Shown here piece after piece: positions 52,342-60,551 of a stretch of 64,000 nt of DNA. A program made the position numbers and the translations under genes. The stretch covers positions 62,001 through 126,000 of the forward strand of contig WYBT01000024.1 of NCBI GenBank assembly GCA_011525785.1. Direction: 5' to 3'. Within the stretch, counting starts at the first letter, position 1; each line of letters starts with the position of its first letter. The notes beneath the pieces are model-generated. The model was not told where the DNA came from. It saw only the letters and a list, made by a program, of their open reading frames with translations, and did no database searches. This DNA is from Planctomycetaceae bacterium. Its GTDB lineage: Bacteria > Planctomycetota > UBA1135 > GCA-002686595.

Positions 52342-53688
52342 TCAATCCCCGCTCGCCGCCGACAGCATCCATTGATAGACCGGCCAGACCGTCACGTCGC
52401 TCGGGATCTCAGCGGGCGCAGCATCACGCGTCAAAGTGAGCAGCCAACGCTTCGCTCGCTTGAACCGCCGTCCCGCCTCCGCGAGCGCGCGCAACTCGCG
52501 CGCAGCGGTGTCGGGGTCGGTCGCATCCGCCGCGACCTGGATGAGGTGCATCGCACCGCCAGGCTCACGCGCGAGGAAGTCGACCTCGTAGCCCTCAGCT
52601 GTCCTGACGTAGGTGACCTCGCAGCGACGGCGCTCGAGTTCGACCAGCACCGCGGCTTCGAGTGCATGGCCAACATTGGCCCGCCCGGTGCGATCGAACA
52701 CTGGGATCAGGCCGGTGTCGACCGGATACACCTTGCGAGGGTTGACCATGCGCTGTCGCTCGGAGTCCGACTCCATCCAGACCGTTCGGACGAGGAAGCA
52801 ATCTTCGAGGTGCGCGAGCAACTGGTGCAGCGTGTCGCGCGAGATGGCGAGACCATGGCTCTTCAGCGTGCGATGGAACTTCTCCACGCTGAAGAGGCTG
52901 CCCGAGCTGCCGAGCACGTGGCGCACGAGCCAACGCAGACCAGTGACGTTGGCGACGCCGTGGCGCTCCACGACATCGCGCAGCATCGCCACGTCCACGT
53001 AGTCGCGCAGCAGCTGTCGGCGCGAGGCCACATCGAGCGGCTGAGCCTCGGGGAAACCGCCGACCTCGAGCCAGCGCAGGAACTCGTGCTCCACATGCCC
53101 GCGCGCCGCCGCTGATAGCTGGCTCGCGTCCGAAGGCATGTCGGCGCCGCGGTGAACGAGCGCTTCCTCGAAGCCGAACGGATAGATCGGCACTGCCCAG
53201 CCACGGCCGCGGAGTGCGGTTCCGATCTCGCGCGAGAGCAGAGCGGCTGACGAGCCCGTGACGACCACTTCGGCGCCGCCAGCGTCCAGCAGACGGCGAA
53301 CGAAGCGCTCCCAGCCACTGACCATCTGAATCTCGTCGAAACACCAGAGCACGGGGCCCTTTGCGGACGCGCCAGGCACGCGGCGTCCGAACTCCTCAAC
53401 CAGGAAGCCCAGTTGGCTCGCGTCCATCTGCGCGAGTCGCTCGTCCTCGAAGTTGACGTAGGGCACGAGTTCGCGCCGTAGTCCAGCGGCCACCCGCTCG
53501 CGCCGCAGCTGATGGACGAACGTGGTCTTGCCAGCGCGGCGGACGCCGAGAACGGACGTGACCTTGCCCGGAAGGCGGACTGCGCCCGCAACTCGGCGGT
53601 CCGTGCCTTGGGGCAGCGGCCCTTCGAGCGACGCAGCGAGCGCGTCCGCGAGCGCTTCACGCACGATTCCGGGCCCTGCGGGGCTCAA
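52342..53688 (-). CDS. AAA_14/DUF4143 ATPase, TTG start
   Basis: 448 residues. TTG 53688 is chosen because AAGGAGA lies 6 bases upstream; the frame continues upstream through the decayed ATPase fragment on the other strand, which is not part of this gene. Walker A is GVRRAGKTT at residues 48-56, Walker B VLWCFDE at 113-119, and a sensor-like VVVTGSSAALLS follows. The DUF4143 part contains FEEALVH, WLEVGGFPEAQ, FLVRTVWM, VYPVDTGLIPVFD, and EVDFLAREPGGAMHLIQVAADA. Such ATPases are of uncertain role and often occur in accessory regions. It is the only intact ATPase of this type in the window, flanked by fragments of others. Confidence 0.88.
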   Translation of the reverse strand: MSPAGPGIVREALADALAASLEGPLPQGTDRRVAGAVRLPGKVTSVLGVRRAGKTTFVHQLRRERVAAGLRRELVPYVNFEDERLAQMDASQLGFLVEEFGRRVPGASAKGPVLWCFDEIQMVSGWERFVRRLLDAGGAEVVVTGSSAALLSREIGTALRGRGWAVPIYPFGFEEALVHRGADMPSDASQLSAAARGHVEHEFLRWLEVGGFPEAQPLDVASRRQLLRDYVDVAMLRDVVERHGVANVTGLRWLVRHVLGSSGSLFSVEKFHRTLKSHGLAISRDTLHQLLAHLEDCFLVRTVWMESDSERQRMVNPRKVYPVDTGLIPVFDRTGRANVGHALEAAVLVELERRRCEVTYVRTAEGYEVDFLAREPGGAMHLIQVAADATDPDTAARELRALAEAGRRFKRAKRWLLTLTRDAAPAEIPSDVTVWPVYQWMLSAASGD

Positions 53689-53694
53689 CTCGGC

Positions 53695-53747
53695 TCTCCT
53701 TGCATGGAGGAGAAGATGCGCCGCCTTTCTCCTTCCTGCAAGGAGAA
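53695..53747 (-). promoter_or_regulatory. Two hairpins containing Shine-Dalgarno sequences before the DUF4143 ATPase
   Basis: TCTCCT (53695-53700) pairs with AGGAGA (53708-53713) around 7 bases; read on the minus strand, the AAGGAG before the TTG start lies in this stem. A second perfect 8-bp repeat, TTCTCCTT-CCTGC-AAGGAGAA (53727-53747), lies just upstream. Both could control translation or serve as an operator. A third AAGGAGAA half-site is at 53773-53780. Confidence 0.6.
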
Positions 53748-53810
53748 TATTGCCCGCATCCCGCCGCCCCGGAAGGAGAAGGCCCCCCGCTCGGTTCACG
53801 CCGCCGGGAC

Positions 53811-54072
53811 GCGGCTGCACCACTTGCGAGCGGAGCAAGGCCGGCACGAGATCGACATCGTGGCCGAGGTCGGCGCGCGCGACGTGCTCGGAATCGAGGT
53901 CAAGGCCGCGAGCGCGCCCTCGACCGACGACGCCAAGCACCTCATCTGGCGGTGCGACGCACTCGGCCTGCGCTTCCTGCACGGCGTCGTGCTGCGCACC
54001 GGGCCGAGGACTTTCGGGCTCTCCGAGCGCATCGTGGCGGCGCCTATCGGCTCACTTTGGGGGCCGGGGTGA
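53811..54072 (+). pseudogene. DUF4143 C-terminal fragment, direct repeat copy 2
   Basis: In frame from about 53811 to TGA 54072: HHLRAEQGRHEIDIVAEVG, ARDVLGIEVKAASAPS, HGVVLRTGPRTFGLSERIV. Only the last quarter of a DUF4143 ATPase is present, with no start or ATPase domain. Same length as the end of the broken gene at 51509-52233. Confidence 0.85.
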
Positions 54073-54235
54073 GTGCTGGGCCGAGGCGAAGCGTCCGGCG
54101 CATCCGTCACGGTCCGCCGAACGGCCTTGTTTTGGAGGATGCGAGACGGCCTTGATCGCGGACAGGAGAGTTGCCGCCGCGCTCCCCATCTTTGGAACTC
54201 GCACACGAGCGCAGGTCTGCGCTGCGCGACCTCCG

Positions 54236-54703
54236 CTATGCCGAGTCGGGTGAAGGCGACGGTCTCTCCCAGTTGGAATCATCCTGCGCCCAACTCGCCA
54301 GCATCGTTGCACGGGCCTCCAACAGGGGAATGAGCTCCAGTGGAATGGCGCGGGCGCTACCGATCGACAACTCCGCGGGCTGGGCGCCGGACCGAACGCT
54401 CTCGCAGTAGCGACGCCACTTGTCGGAGATGGCCTGCAAGACCTCGCGCGGATGCTTGATCTCGCCCGCAGAGACGTAGTCGGTTGGCAGGTCACCACAG
54501 ACGACCCACCAGCCAACCCATCCGGGCTTGAGCCTGCTCTCTACCGCCCACACGGAGACACAAGGCGCGACGTGCCAGGCAGGCCACTCGCCGATCTGCC
54601 CGTGGTCGACGCCTTCAGCCGCAAGGTAGCGACCGACCTCATCACGTCGATCCGCGCACCACCGCATCTCCAGCGCGGGATCGTCGTAGTCAGGAGCGTT
54701 CAT
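54236..54703 (-). CDS. DUF4826 family protein
   Basis: 155 residues. The segment PGWVGWWVVCGDLPTDYVSAGEIKHPREVLQAISDKWRRYCESV matches the DUF4826 family (small cytosolic proteins of unknown function). No signal peptide. Its start MNAPDYDDPALEMRW is typical. It lies between the ATPase fragments and another ATPase gene, in the accessory patch. Confidence 0.75.
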   Translation of the reverse strand: MNAPDYDDPALEMRWCADRRDEVGRYLAAEGVDHGQIGEWPAWHVAPCVSVWAVESRLKPGWVGWWVVCGDLPTDYVSAGEIKHPREVLQAISDKWRRYCESVRSGAQPAELSIGSARAIPLELIPLLEARATMLASWAQDDSNWERPSPSPDSA

Positions 54704-54882
54704 GCGTCAACCCAACACCCGGCATCAGCGCCGCCGCGGAGCGCCGTCCCCTGCACACTGCTGTCAGTCGGCGATTTTATCGCGGTCTAAGCGAAGCAGT
54801 AGCAACCGCCGGTAGCTCTGCGGCCCGAGCCGATCGGAGGCGTTGCTGTTCTTCGTCGCGGCGCCCTACGGCCTGCGTTCGC

Positions 54883-56100
54883 TCACCTCGGTTCGGCAGC
54901 CCAGTCGAACGAACCAGGCTCATCCTCTCTTGCGAAGAGCCGGCGCTGCGGGTCTTCAGGCGGCCAGCGGCCTTCGCGCACCCGCTGCTCGTACCAACGG
55001 TGCATCGCGGCGTCGTCGATGGCGTACTCGCCGCGCGCCGACTTCCAGATGATGGACGGGGTTCTCGAGCGGAGTGACTCGAGCGCCAGCTGTGATGCGC
55101 GCGCCTTCACTGGTTGGCCGACACGCTCGCTGTAGAAGCGCAGCGCGTCCGCGTCGTAGGGGCGAAAGCGCGCGCCCAGCTCGAGCATGCGCCACAACAT
55201 GGCCTGCTCCAGCGGGCGAAGCGCGAGATAGTCGGACTCCATCTGGGCCTCGTCAGCGCGCTGGCGCTCGCGCGCAAGTTCGAGCAACGCATGCTCGAAG
55301 CGCATCCCGCCGAGCGCCGAGAGCGGGCTCAACGCGCGCCCGAGCGCGTCCATCAGGAACTGGGGACGGCTGCCGAAGGTCTCGAAGGCTGTGTGAAGCG
55401 TTTCGAGATCGACAGGAGCGAGCTCGGGTCGCTGCGCCACGACCAGGCCCGCCAAGTGCGCGACGAAGTCCCGCCCGAGCAGCGGCATGCGCGTGATCTG
55501 CGATCCGTAGAACGGAGCGCCGCCCGTGTTCACAAGGCGCAGCAGCTTGTCGCGATCGGAACCCGACATGACGAGCATCAGGTTCACCTGGCCGGGGCGA
55601 TTGAGCTGGTCGCGCGCGGACTTGAGCGCCGCCATCGCAGCTTCGCCCGCTTCGCTGGTGAGCGCGTGCTGCGCCTCGTCCACGATCAACGCGACGGGCG
55701 CAGCAGCGGCTTCACGCAGCGCGCGCAACGCATCCGTCAACGTCGCACCATCGACCTTGCCGATCTTGTCGAGTTCGATCTCGACGCCGGCGACCGTCAC
55801 GCTCGCAATTCGCTTCACCGCTCGGCTCAAGACGCCCGCGTGACGGCTCAACGCCTTCGCTACCGCGTCCGCGATCAGCGCTCCCGGGTCGCGCCGCGCA
55901 TCGGCCCACAGGTCGACGTAGATGACCGTGACGCCGCTCGTCTCCAAGGCGGGTCCGAGGTCGGCTTGGAGGAACGTCGACTTTCCGGTCCTGCGTGGAG
56001 CGGCGAGGAACAGACCGTTCTGAGCGTCCCCCAGAAGGGTGCGCCCATGCAGGGCTGCGGTCAGCTCCCGAGCCAGTTCGAGACGGGGGTAGTGCGACAT
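54883..56100 (-). CDS. AAA-family ATPase
   Basis: 405 residues. Walker A APRRTGKST at residues 34-42 and Walker B VALIVDEAQHAL are clear, with GSDRDKLLRLVNTG and FYGSQITRMPLLG in the sensor region. A helical C-terminus follows (residues about 230-405). The protein is similar in size to DUF4143-type ATPases but lacks that domain. Role unknown. An inverted repeat lies 34-49 bases upstream of the start. The gene is alone on the minus strand. Confidence 0.85.
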   Translation of the reverse strand: MSHYPRLELARELTAALHGRTLLGDAQNGLFLAAPRRTGKSTFLQADLGPALETSGVTVIYVDLWADARRDPGALIADAVAKALSRHAGVLSRAVKRIASVTVAGVEIELDKIGKVDGATLTDALRALREAAAAPVALIVDEAQHALTSEAGEAAMAALKSARDQLNRPGQVNLMLVMSGSDRDKLLRLVNTGGAPFYGSQITRMPLLGRDFVAHLAGLVVAQRPELAPVDLETLHTAFETFGSRPQFLMDALGRALSPLSALGGMRFEHALLELARERQRADEAQMESDYLALRPLEQAMLWRMLELGARFRPYDADALRFYSERVGQPVKARASQLALESLRSRTPSIIWKSARGEYAIDDAAMHRWYEQRVREGRWPPEDPQRRLFAREDEPGSFDWAAEPR

Positions 56101-56133
56101 GGATTACCTCCAATTATCTCAACACCGGTAATT

Positions 56134-56149
56134 TACCGCAATCGCGGTA
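56134..56149. promoter_or_regulatory. Inverted repeat upstream of the AAA ATPase gene
   Basis: TACCGC-AATC-GCGGTA, 6 bp around 4 bases, in an A/T-richer stretch with further GGTAA repeats on either side (CCGGTAATTTACCG, CCGGGTAAT). It could be the ATPase gene's operator or promoter. Confidence 0.45.
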
Positions 56150-56459
56150 GAGCCGGGTAATCAAGCCTGGACTGCCGCCGAGGCCCACGGGCGGGCGGCC
56201 GACGAGGTCCCGTACCGGTGGCCCGCGAACGCCACTCCGAAGGAGCGCATCCGGCGAGCCGTGCAGACGGAGAACTGCGGCCGACGCCGAGGCGGGGTTC
56301 GAGCCGGTGCGCATGTGCAGCGGACCCGGCGAGGGCGCTGTCGGGCGCCGGACGGACACAGATTCTGGCTCGGCGCGGGCCCGCTCGAGGACGCAGCGCG
56401 GCGTCGGTACCTGCGGGGTCTTGGACCGGCACTAAGAGCGCGAGCGTTTCGGGCGAGCG
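56150..56459. other. Non-coding stretch, nothing recognised
   Basis: About 310 bases between the ATPase promoter region and the decayed duplicate. No gene or RNA was recognised. Confidence 0.4.
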
Positions 56460-56743
56460 TCAGCGGGTCGCGAGCAGATACGCGAGCAAGTCACTCGCGT
56501 GCTGCGGCGCGAGAGACTCGAGCAGGCCCTCGGGCATGAGCGAGAGCTTCGACCAGCGCAGGCGCTCGACTTCCGACCGGCGCAGCACGCGCGCGTCGCC
56601 GCCGCCGGTGCTGCTGGTCGGGCGCACCGTGAGCGTCGTGTCGTCCGACTTCACCAAGAGGCCGATCAAGCTCGTTCCGTCGAGCAGATCGACGCGCAAC
56701 TCGGTTCGAGCACGGCGGCGAGGATCCCGTCGAGGCCGCGCGC
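56460..56743 (-). pseudogene. Decayed duplicate of the dehydrogenase 3' end
   Basis: This matches the last ~100 codons of the gene at 60552-64000 almost base for base (VDLLDGTSLIGLLVKSDDTT, VLRRSEVERLRWSKLSLMPE, ending LLATR). It has a 28-base deletion near 56705 that breaks the frame, and it stops at about 56743, just before the glycosyltransferase stop. It has no heme motif and no start; it cannot make a functional protein. Confidence 0.9.
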
Positions 56744-56748
56744 CTCGA

Positions 56749-57879
56749 CTAGCGATGCGATCGAGCGAGTTGCTTCACACCTGAGGCGTAGGCTTCGATG
56801 GTCGACTCGTACTCGAAGCGTTGCACGGATTGGAGGGCGTTGCGCCCCATGTCCTGGCGGCGCGCCTCGTCAGCGAGAACGTCGTCGAGTGCGTCGGCGA
56901 GGTCAGGCGCTGTGAAGTCGGCGTGCCGGCCGTTCCAGCCATCCCGGATGAGTTCGACCATCATGCCGACCCTGGTGCTGACGGAGGGGATGCCGCACGC
57001 CATGCCTTCGACGGTGGCGCGAGGTCCGCCCTCGCAGCTCGAGGCGCAGACGACCACACCACTCCGCCGGTAAACGTCGGCGAGTTCCGCCGTCGAGTCG
57101 GTCCACCCGCGGATCCTGAGCAAGTCCTCGACGCCGAGCGCGCGCGCGCGCTGGCGGAGCCTCGCCTCGAGCGGCCCCATTCCGATGAGCAGCGTGCGGT
57201 AGCTGCGGCCGCGCGCTCGCAGGAGCGCGACAGCGTCGATCAGCTTGTCGAGCCCCTTGTTCGAGGCGAAGCGGCCGGCGTACACGATGTCCTGCTCGCG
57301 CGGCGGCGGCGGAGTGACGGGGTGAAACACTTTGAAGTCGATGTAGAGCGAACCGAGCACCAGGATCTTCTCGCGCCGCACGCCGAGCCGCTCGAGCAGC
57401 GGCGCGAGTTCGCCCGAGTTGACCACGCGGAAGGCGCAGGCCTTGTCCTGCGCCCATCGCAGATAGAGACGAGTCGCCGCGCACTCGAGGCGCTCGCGCC
57501 ACGACGCGGCGATCGGGTAGCCAGGCACGTGGTGGATCTCGGACAGATACGGGGCCCCGGTCTGGCGCGAGAGCCATGCGCAGGCGCGCCCGGCCATGAA
57601 CAGCCCGTAGTCGTGCGCAACCATCACGTCGTGACCGTGCTCCTCGAGCAGACGCAGGCCCGTGCGCTTCCAGAAGTCAACCAGGCCAAGGCGACCGGAC
57701 TCACTCGGGTGCAGGTGCACGTTGCCGAGGATCTGGCGGGTCGTGATCGGACCGTCCGGGCGCGGCAAGAGGATGTCGACGCGCGCGAAGTGCTTGGAGA
57801 AGCCGCGCTGCGTCTCCCACAGAGGACCGCGTCCGCCGCAGGCCGTCCTCCGGTCGCCGCTGATCATCAGAACTTTCAT
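56749..57879 (-). CDS. Family 4 glycosyltransferase
   Basis: 376 residues from ATG 57879 (MKVLMISGDRRTACGGRGPLWETQ). GT-B fold with GT4 signatures: VYAGRFASNKGLDKLIDA, LLIGMGPLEARLRQRARALG, and VVVCASSCEGGPRATVEGMACGIPSVSTRVGGMV-type EGGP-x7-E motif. It probably adds a sugar to a polysaccharide or lipid-linked precursor in the cytoplasm. Its start overlaps the epimerase stop by 4 bases, so it is the third gene of the operon 60025-56749. The long in-frame extension upstream is a shadow of the epimerase gene. Confidence 0.93.
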   Translation of the reverse strand: MKVLMISGDRRTACGGRGPLWETQRGFSKHFARVDILLPRPDGPITTRQILGNVHLHPSESGRLGLVDFWKRTGLRLLEEHGHDVMVAHDYGLFMAGRACAWLSRQTGAPYLSEIHHVPGYPIAASWRERLECAATRLYLRWAQDKACAFRVVNSGELAPLLERLGVRREKILVLGSLYIDFKVFHPVTPPPPREQDIVYAGRFASNKGLDKLIDAVALLRARGRSYRTLLIGMGPLEARLRQRARALGVEDLLRIRGWTDSTAELADVYRRSGVVVCASSCEGGPRATVEGMACGIPSVSTRVGMMVELIRDGWNGRHADFTAPDLADALDDVLADEARRQDMGRNALQSVQRFEYESTIEAYASGVKQLARSHR

Positions 57880-58994
57880 CGGGCCGCCTTGCGCGAGACC
57901 TCCGCGCTGAGAAGAGTGTCGACGATGCGCTCCGCCGCGCGCCCGTCGCCGTAGGGCGAGACCCACGGCGCGCGCGGCTGTGTCAGTTGCGTCGCCGCGT
58001 CGGACAACGCCTGCGCGCAGTACCCGACCAGAGCACTGGCGCCGATCTCGACCGACTCCGTGCGCTCGGTGTTCTCGCGCATCGTCGCGCACGGCACGCC
58101 GAGCACGCACGACTCCTCCTGAACGCCGCCGGAGTCCGACACGATCAGGGCGGCGTTCTCCTCCAGCACGAGGAAGTCGAAGTAGCTCAGCGGCTCGATC
58201 GCGACGAGCAACGGAATCGCCAGCAAGGCGCGCTCGAGACCGAAGCGTCGGAGGTTTCCGAGCGTGCGGGGGTGTACGGGGAAGACGATCCGCCAACCGC
58301 GCGAGGCCAGTCGCGCCAGACCCTCGAGCGCGGCGCGCAGCCGCCCTTCCTGGTCCACGAGCTCGGGCCGGTGCAGCGTGGCGAGCGTGTAGCCGCGCGG
58401 CACCAGCCGCAGGCGCGCCAAGACGTCCGACTGACTGCGCGCGCGCGGCAACGTCACGGTCAGTGCATCGACGCCCGTGTTGCCTGTCACCGTGATGCGC
58501 GCTGCATCGTGACCTTCCGTGATCAGGTTGGACCGTGAGAGTTCGGTCGGCGCGAACAGCAGGTCCGAGATGCTGTCGGTGACGATGCGGTTGAGTTCCT
58601 CGACCATCGCGTTGTCGAAGCTGCGCAGCCCAGCTTCGATGTGCGCCAGCGCCACGCCTTCGGCGGCGGCGGCGAGCGCCCCCGCGAGCGCAGACGTCGT
58701 ATCGCCCTGCACGATCACGACCGACGGCCGCTCCCGCGCGAACACGGCGCGCAGCGCCGGCGTCATTCGCGCGACCTGGTGGCTCACGGGAATGCCTCCA
58801 ATCGAGAGGCTCACCTGCGGAGGCGCGAGGCCCAGGTCGACGAAGGCCTGCTCGCGCAGCGCGTGGGAGTAGTGCTGCCCGGTGTGCACGAACACATGGG
58901 GGATCTCGCGGCGCACGAGCTCCCACAGGATCGGCGCCACCTTGATCGTCTCTGGCCGCGTGCCAGCGACAACGCAGACTTTCAGATCAGCCAT
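57876..58994 (-). CDS. wecB: UDP-N-acetylglucosamine 2-epimerase (non-hydrolysing)
   Basis: Converts UDP-GlcNAc to UDP-ManNAc for surface polysaccharide synthesis. 372 residues from ATG 58994 (MADLKVCVVAGTRPETIKVAPI). Family motifs: GTRPETIK, HTGQHYSHAL, VQGDTTSALAGALAA, HIEAGLRSFD, EELNRIVTDSISDLLFAPTE, PVHPRT, SDSGGVQEESCVLGVPC and RENTERTE. The gene overlaps the upstream barrel gene by 13 bases and the glycosyltransferase by 4. No ManNAc dehydrogenase (wecC) is present in the window. Confidence 0.95.
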   Translation of the reverse strand: MADLKVCVVAGTRPETIKVAPILWELVRREIPHVFVHTGQHYSHALREQAFVDLGLAPPQVSLSIGGIPVSHQVARMTPALRAVFARERPSVVIVQGDTTSALAGALAAAAEGVALAHIEAGLRSFDNAMVEELNRIVTDSISDLLFAPTELSRSNLITEGHDAARITVTGNTGVDALTVTLPRARSQSDVLARLRLVPRGYTLATLHRPELVDQEGRLRAALEGLARLASRGWRIVFPVHPRTLGNLRRFGLERALLAIPLLVAIEPLSYFDFLVLEENAALIVSDSGGVQEESCVLGVPCATMRENTERTESVEIGASALVGYCAQALSDAATQLTQPRAPWVSPYGDGRAAERIVDTLLSAEVSRKAAR

Positions 58995-60025
58995 TCGGGT
59001 GCGGCTCCGCACCGCTGCCACTGGTCGGCCTGCGCGCCAAACATGGTCGCCCACGAGTTGAGGTCCTCGCTGCCGCGCTTGTAGCGCAGCCCGCCGCCGA
59101 TAGCCTCGACCGTTCGGAGGAAGCCGAGCGCGCGCCTGATCTGCGCCGCGTATCGATCCCGCGCTACCACGGTCCAGATGCGCACGGCCTGTGCTGTCGC
59201 GTCGGCGTGCGAAACGACCTGCACGTCTTCGCGCTCGTGCCAGCACGGCAGTCCTCCGTCGTCCGCCTGCACGCGAGCGAGGAACTGCGCAGATGCGAGC
59301 ACGGGATCGGGCAGCGCAGAGGCCGCTCGCGAGTGGAAGATCAGCCCTTCCGCGGCGTAGCAGTGCGCGTGCACGTAGACCCAGCGCCGCGCCGAATTGA
59401 CACGGAACGCGCCGTCCCGCCATGTAGCGGCGATGGCTTGCTGGCGCACGAAGCTCGCCAGCTCAGTCGAGTCCCTGCGCCCGAGCGCCAGACCGGACGC
59501 CTCGAGCGCCATCGATACCTTGATCATCGAGGCGCCGAAGGAGTGCGACCAGTTGTCGAGGATGCGCAGCGGCCGGCCGTGGCGCCACGCGACCTCCTGC
59601 TCCGCCAGAGTTGCGACGAGGAAATCCGTCATGCGTTCCGCGGCGTGCGCGAAGCGCCGACTGCCCTCTACATGCTGTACACGCAGGAGCCCGTGCAATC
59701 CCATCGCCGTGTCGAAGGCGTACTCAACGTCACCGCGGGAGAGCGCGCCATGCGGAGTGAGTTCACGCACGATCGCATCGCCGACCTGCAAGCCGATCTC
59801 GAGCCAGCCCTCGCTGCCCGAGTGTCGCGCCCGCTCGGCGCACAGGCTCGCGTAGTAGCCCATGATCTCGGGATACACGTAGCCAGGATGGCTCGGATTG
59901 AGCCAGGAGAACACTCGGCCGTGCTCATCGCGCAAGCCAGAGTTCGCGAGCCATGCCCACGAACGAGCCGACAGGCTCGTTGATCTTTCCAACAGTCTGC
60001 GGCGTCGGGGGGATTCCTGACGCAT
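58982..60025 (-). CDS. Putative alpha/alpha-barrel polysaccharide-related protein
   Basis: 347 residues. Not named confidently. The layout of helices with conserved turns (NPSHPGYVYPEIMGYYASLC, DTAMGLHGLLRVQ, NWSHSFGASMIKVSMALE, VYVHAHCYAAEGLIF, NSWATMFGAQADQW) resembles (alpha/alpha)6 barrels of glycan-processing or 2-epimerase-like enzymes. No signal peptide. It is the first gene of the operon with wecB and the glycosyltransferase, so a role in exopolysaccharide synthesis or processing is likely. Confidence 0.65.
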   Translation of the reverse strand: MRQESPRRRRLLERSTSLSARSWAWLANSGLRDEHGRVFSWLNPSHPGYVYPEIMGYYASLCAERARHSGSEGWLEIGLQVGDAIVRELTPHGALSRGDVEYAFDTAMGLHGLLRVQHVEGSRRFAHAAERMTDFLVATLAEQEVAWRHGRPLRILDNWSHSFGASMIKVSMALEASGLALGRRDSTELASFVRQQAIAATWRDGAFRVNSARRWVYVHAHCYAAEGLIFHSRAASALPDPVLASAQFLARVQADDGGLPCWHEREDVQVVSHADATAQAVRIWTVVARDRYAAQIRRALGFLRTVEAIGGGLRYKRGSEDLNSWATMFGAQADQWQRCGAAPEWLI

Positions 60026-60551
60026 AGCGAGTCTCCTTTCGGCGGAGTACCTCAGGCGCGTGACACTCGCCTGTTGCGGCGGTCCCCCAACCGTGGGCGA
60101 AAGTTAGTGATCGCGGTTCGCTCCAGCAAGGGCTCTAGTTCGCGCTGCGAATGCTATTCGCAGCGGACCCTCGGTCGATGAACGCCGCTGAGGGACTGCA
60201 TCGTGGGCCCAGCCAATCCCTGGCGACGGAGCAGCGGATCTGCGAAACGACGCGTGGCGACCCTCACACGCGAGGCGGCTGCTCGACGAGTTTCGGTCGG
60301 GCATCGAACACTGACTCGGGCGGACTGAAAGTGCCTCGTCTCGACTCTTGCATGCGGACGGAGCGTCCCGCCGGGACCGATAGTCGAAGGTAGGACTAGT
60401 ATTCCGATCACGAGCGAACGGGAATCAGACTCTCCGGATCATCCTGATCTGTCAGAAGAACACACGGCCGAGTAACTCGAGCTCGGAGCTCCTGAGAACG
60501 AAATCTGGACGGACCTGCGAGTACGAAGGCAATGGCGACGCGAACCCGACG
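60026..60551. other. Non-coding stretch upstream of the polysaccharide operon
   Basis: 526 bases of lower GC between the operon start and the end of the dehydrogenase gene. It must hold the operon promoter, but I could not identify a convincing one. No gene or RNA was recognised. Confidence 0.5.
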
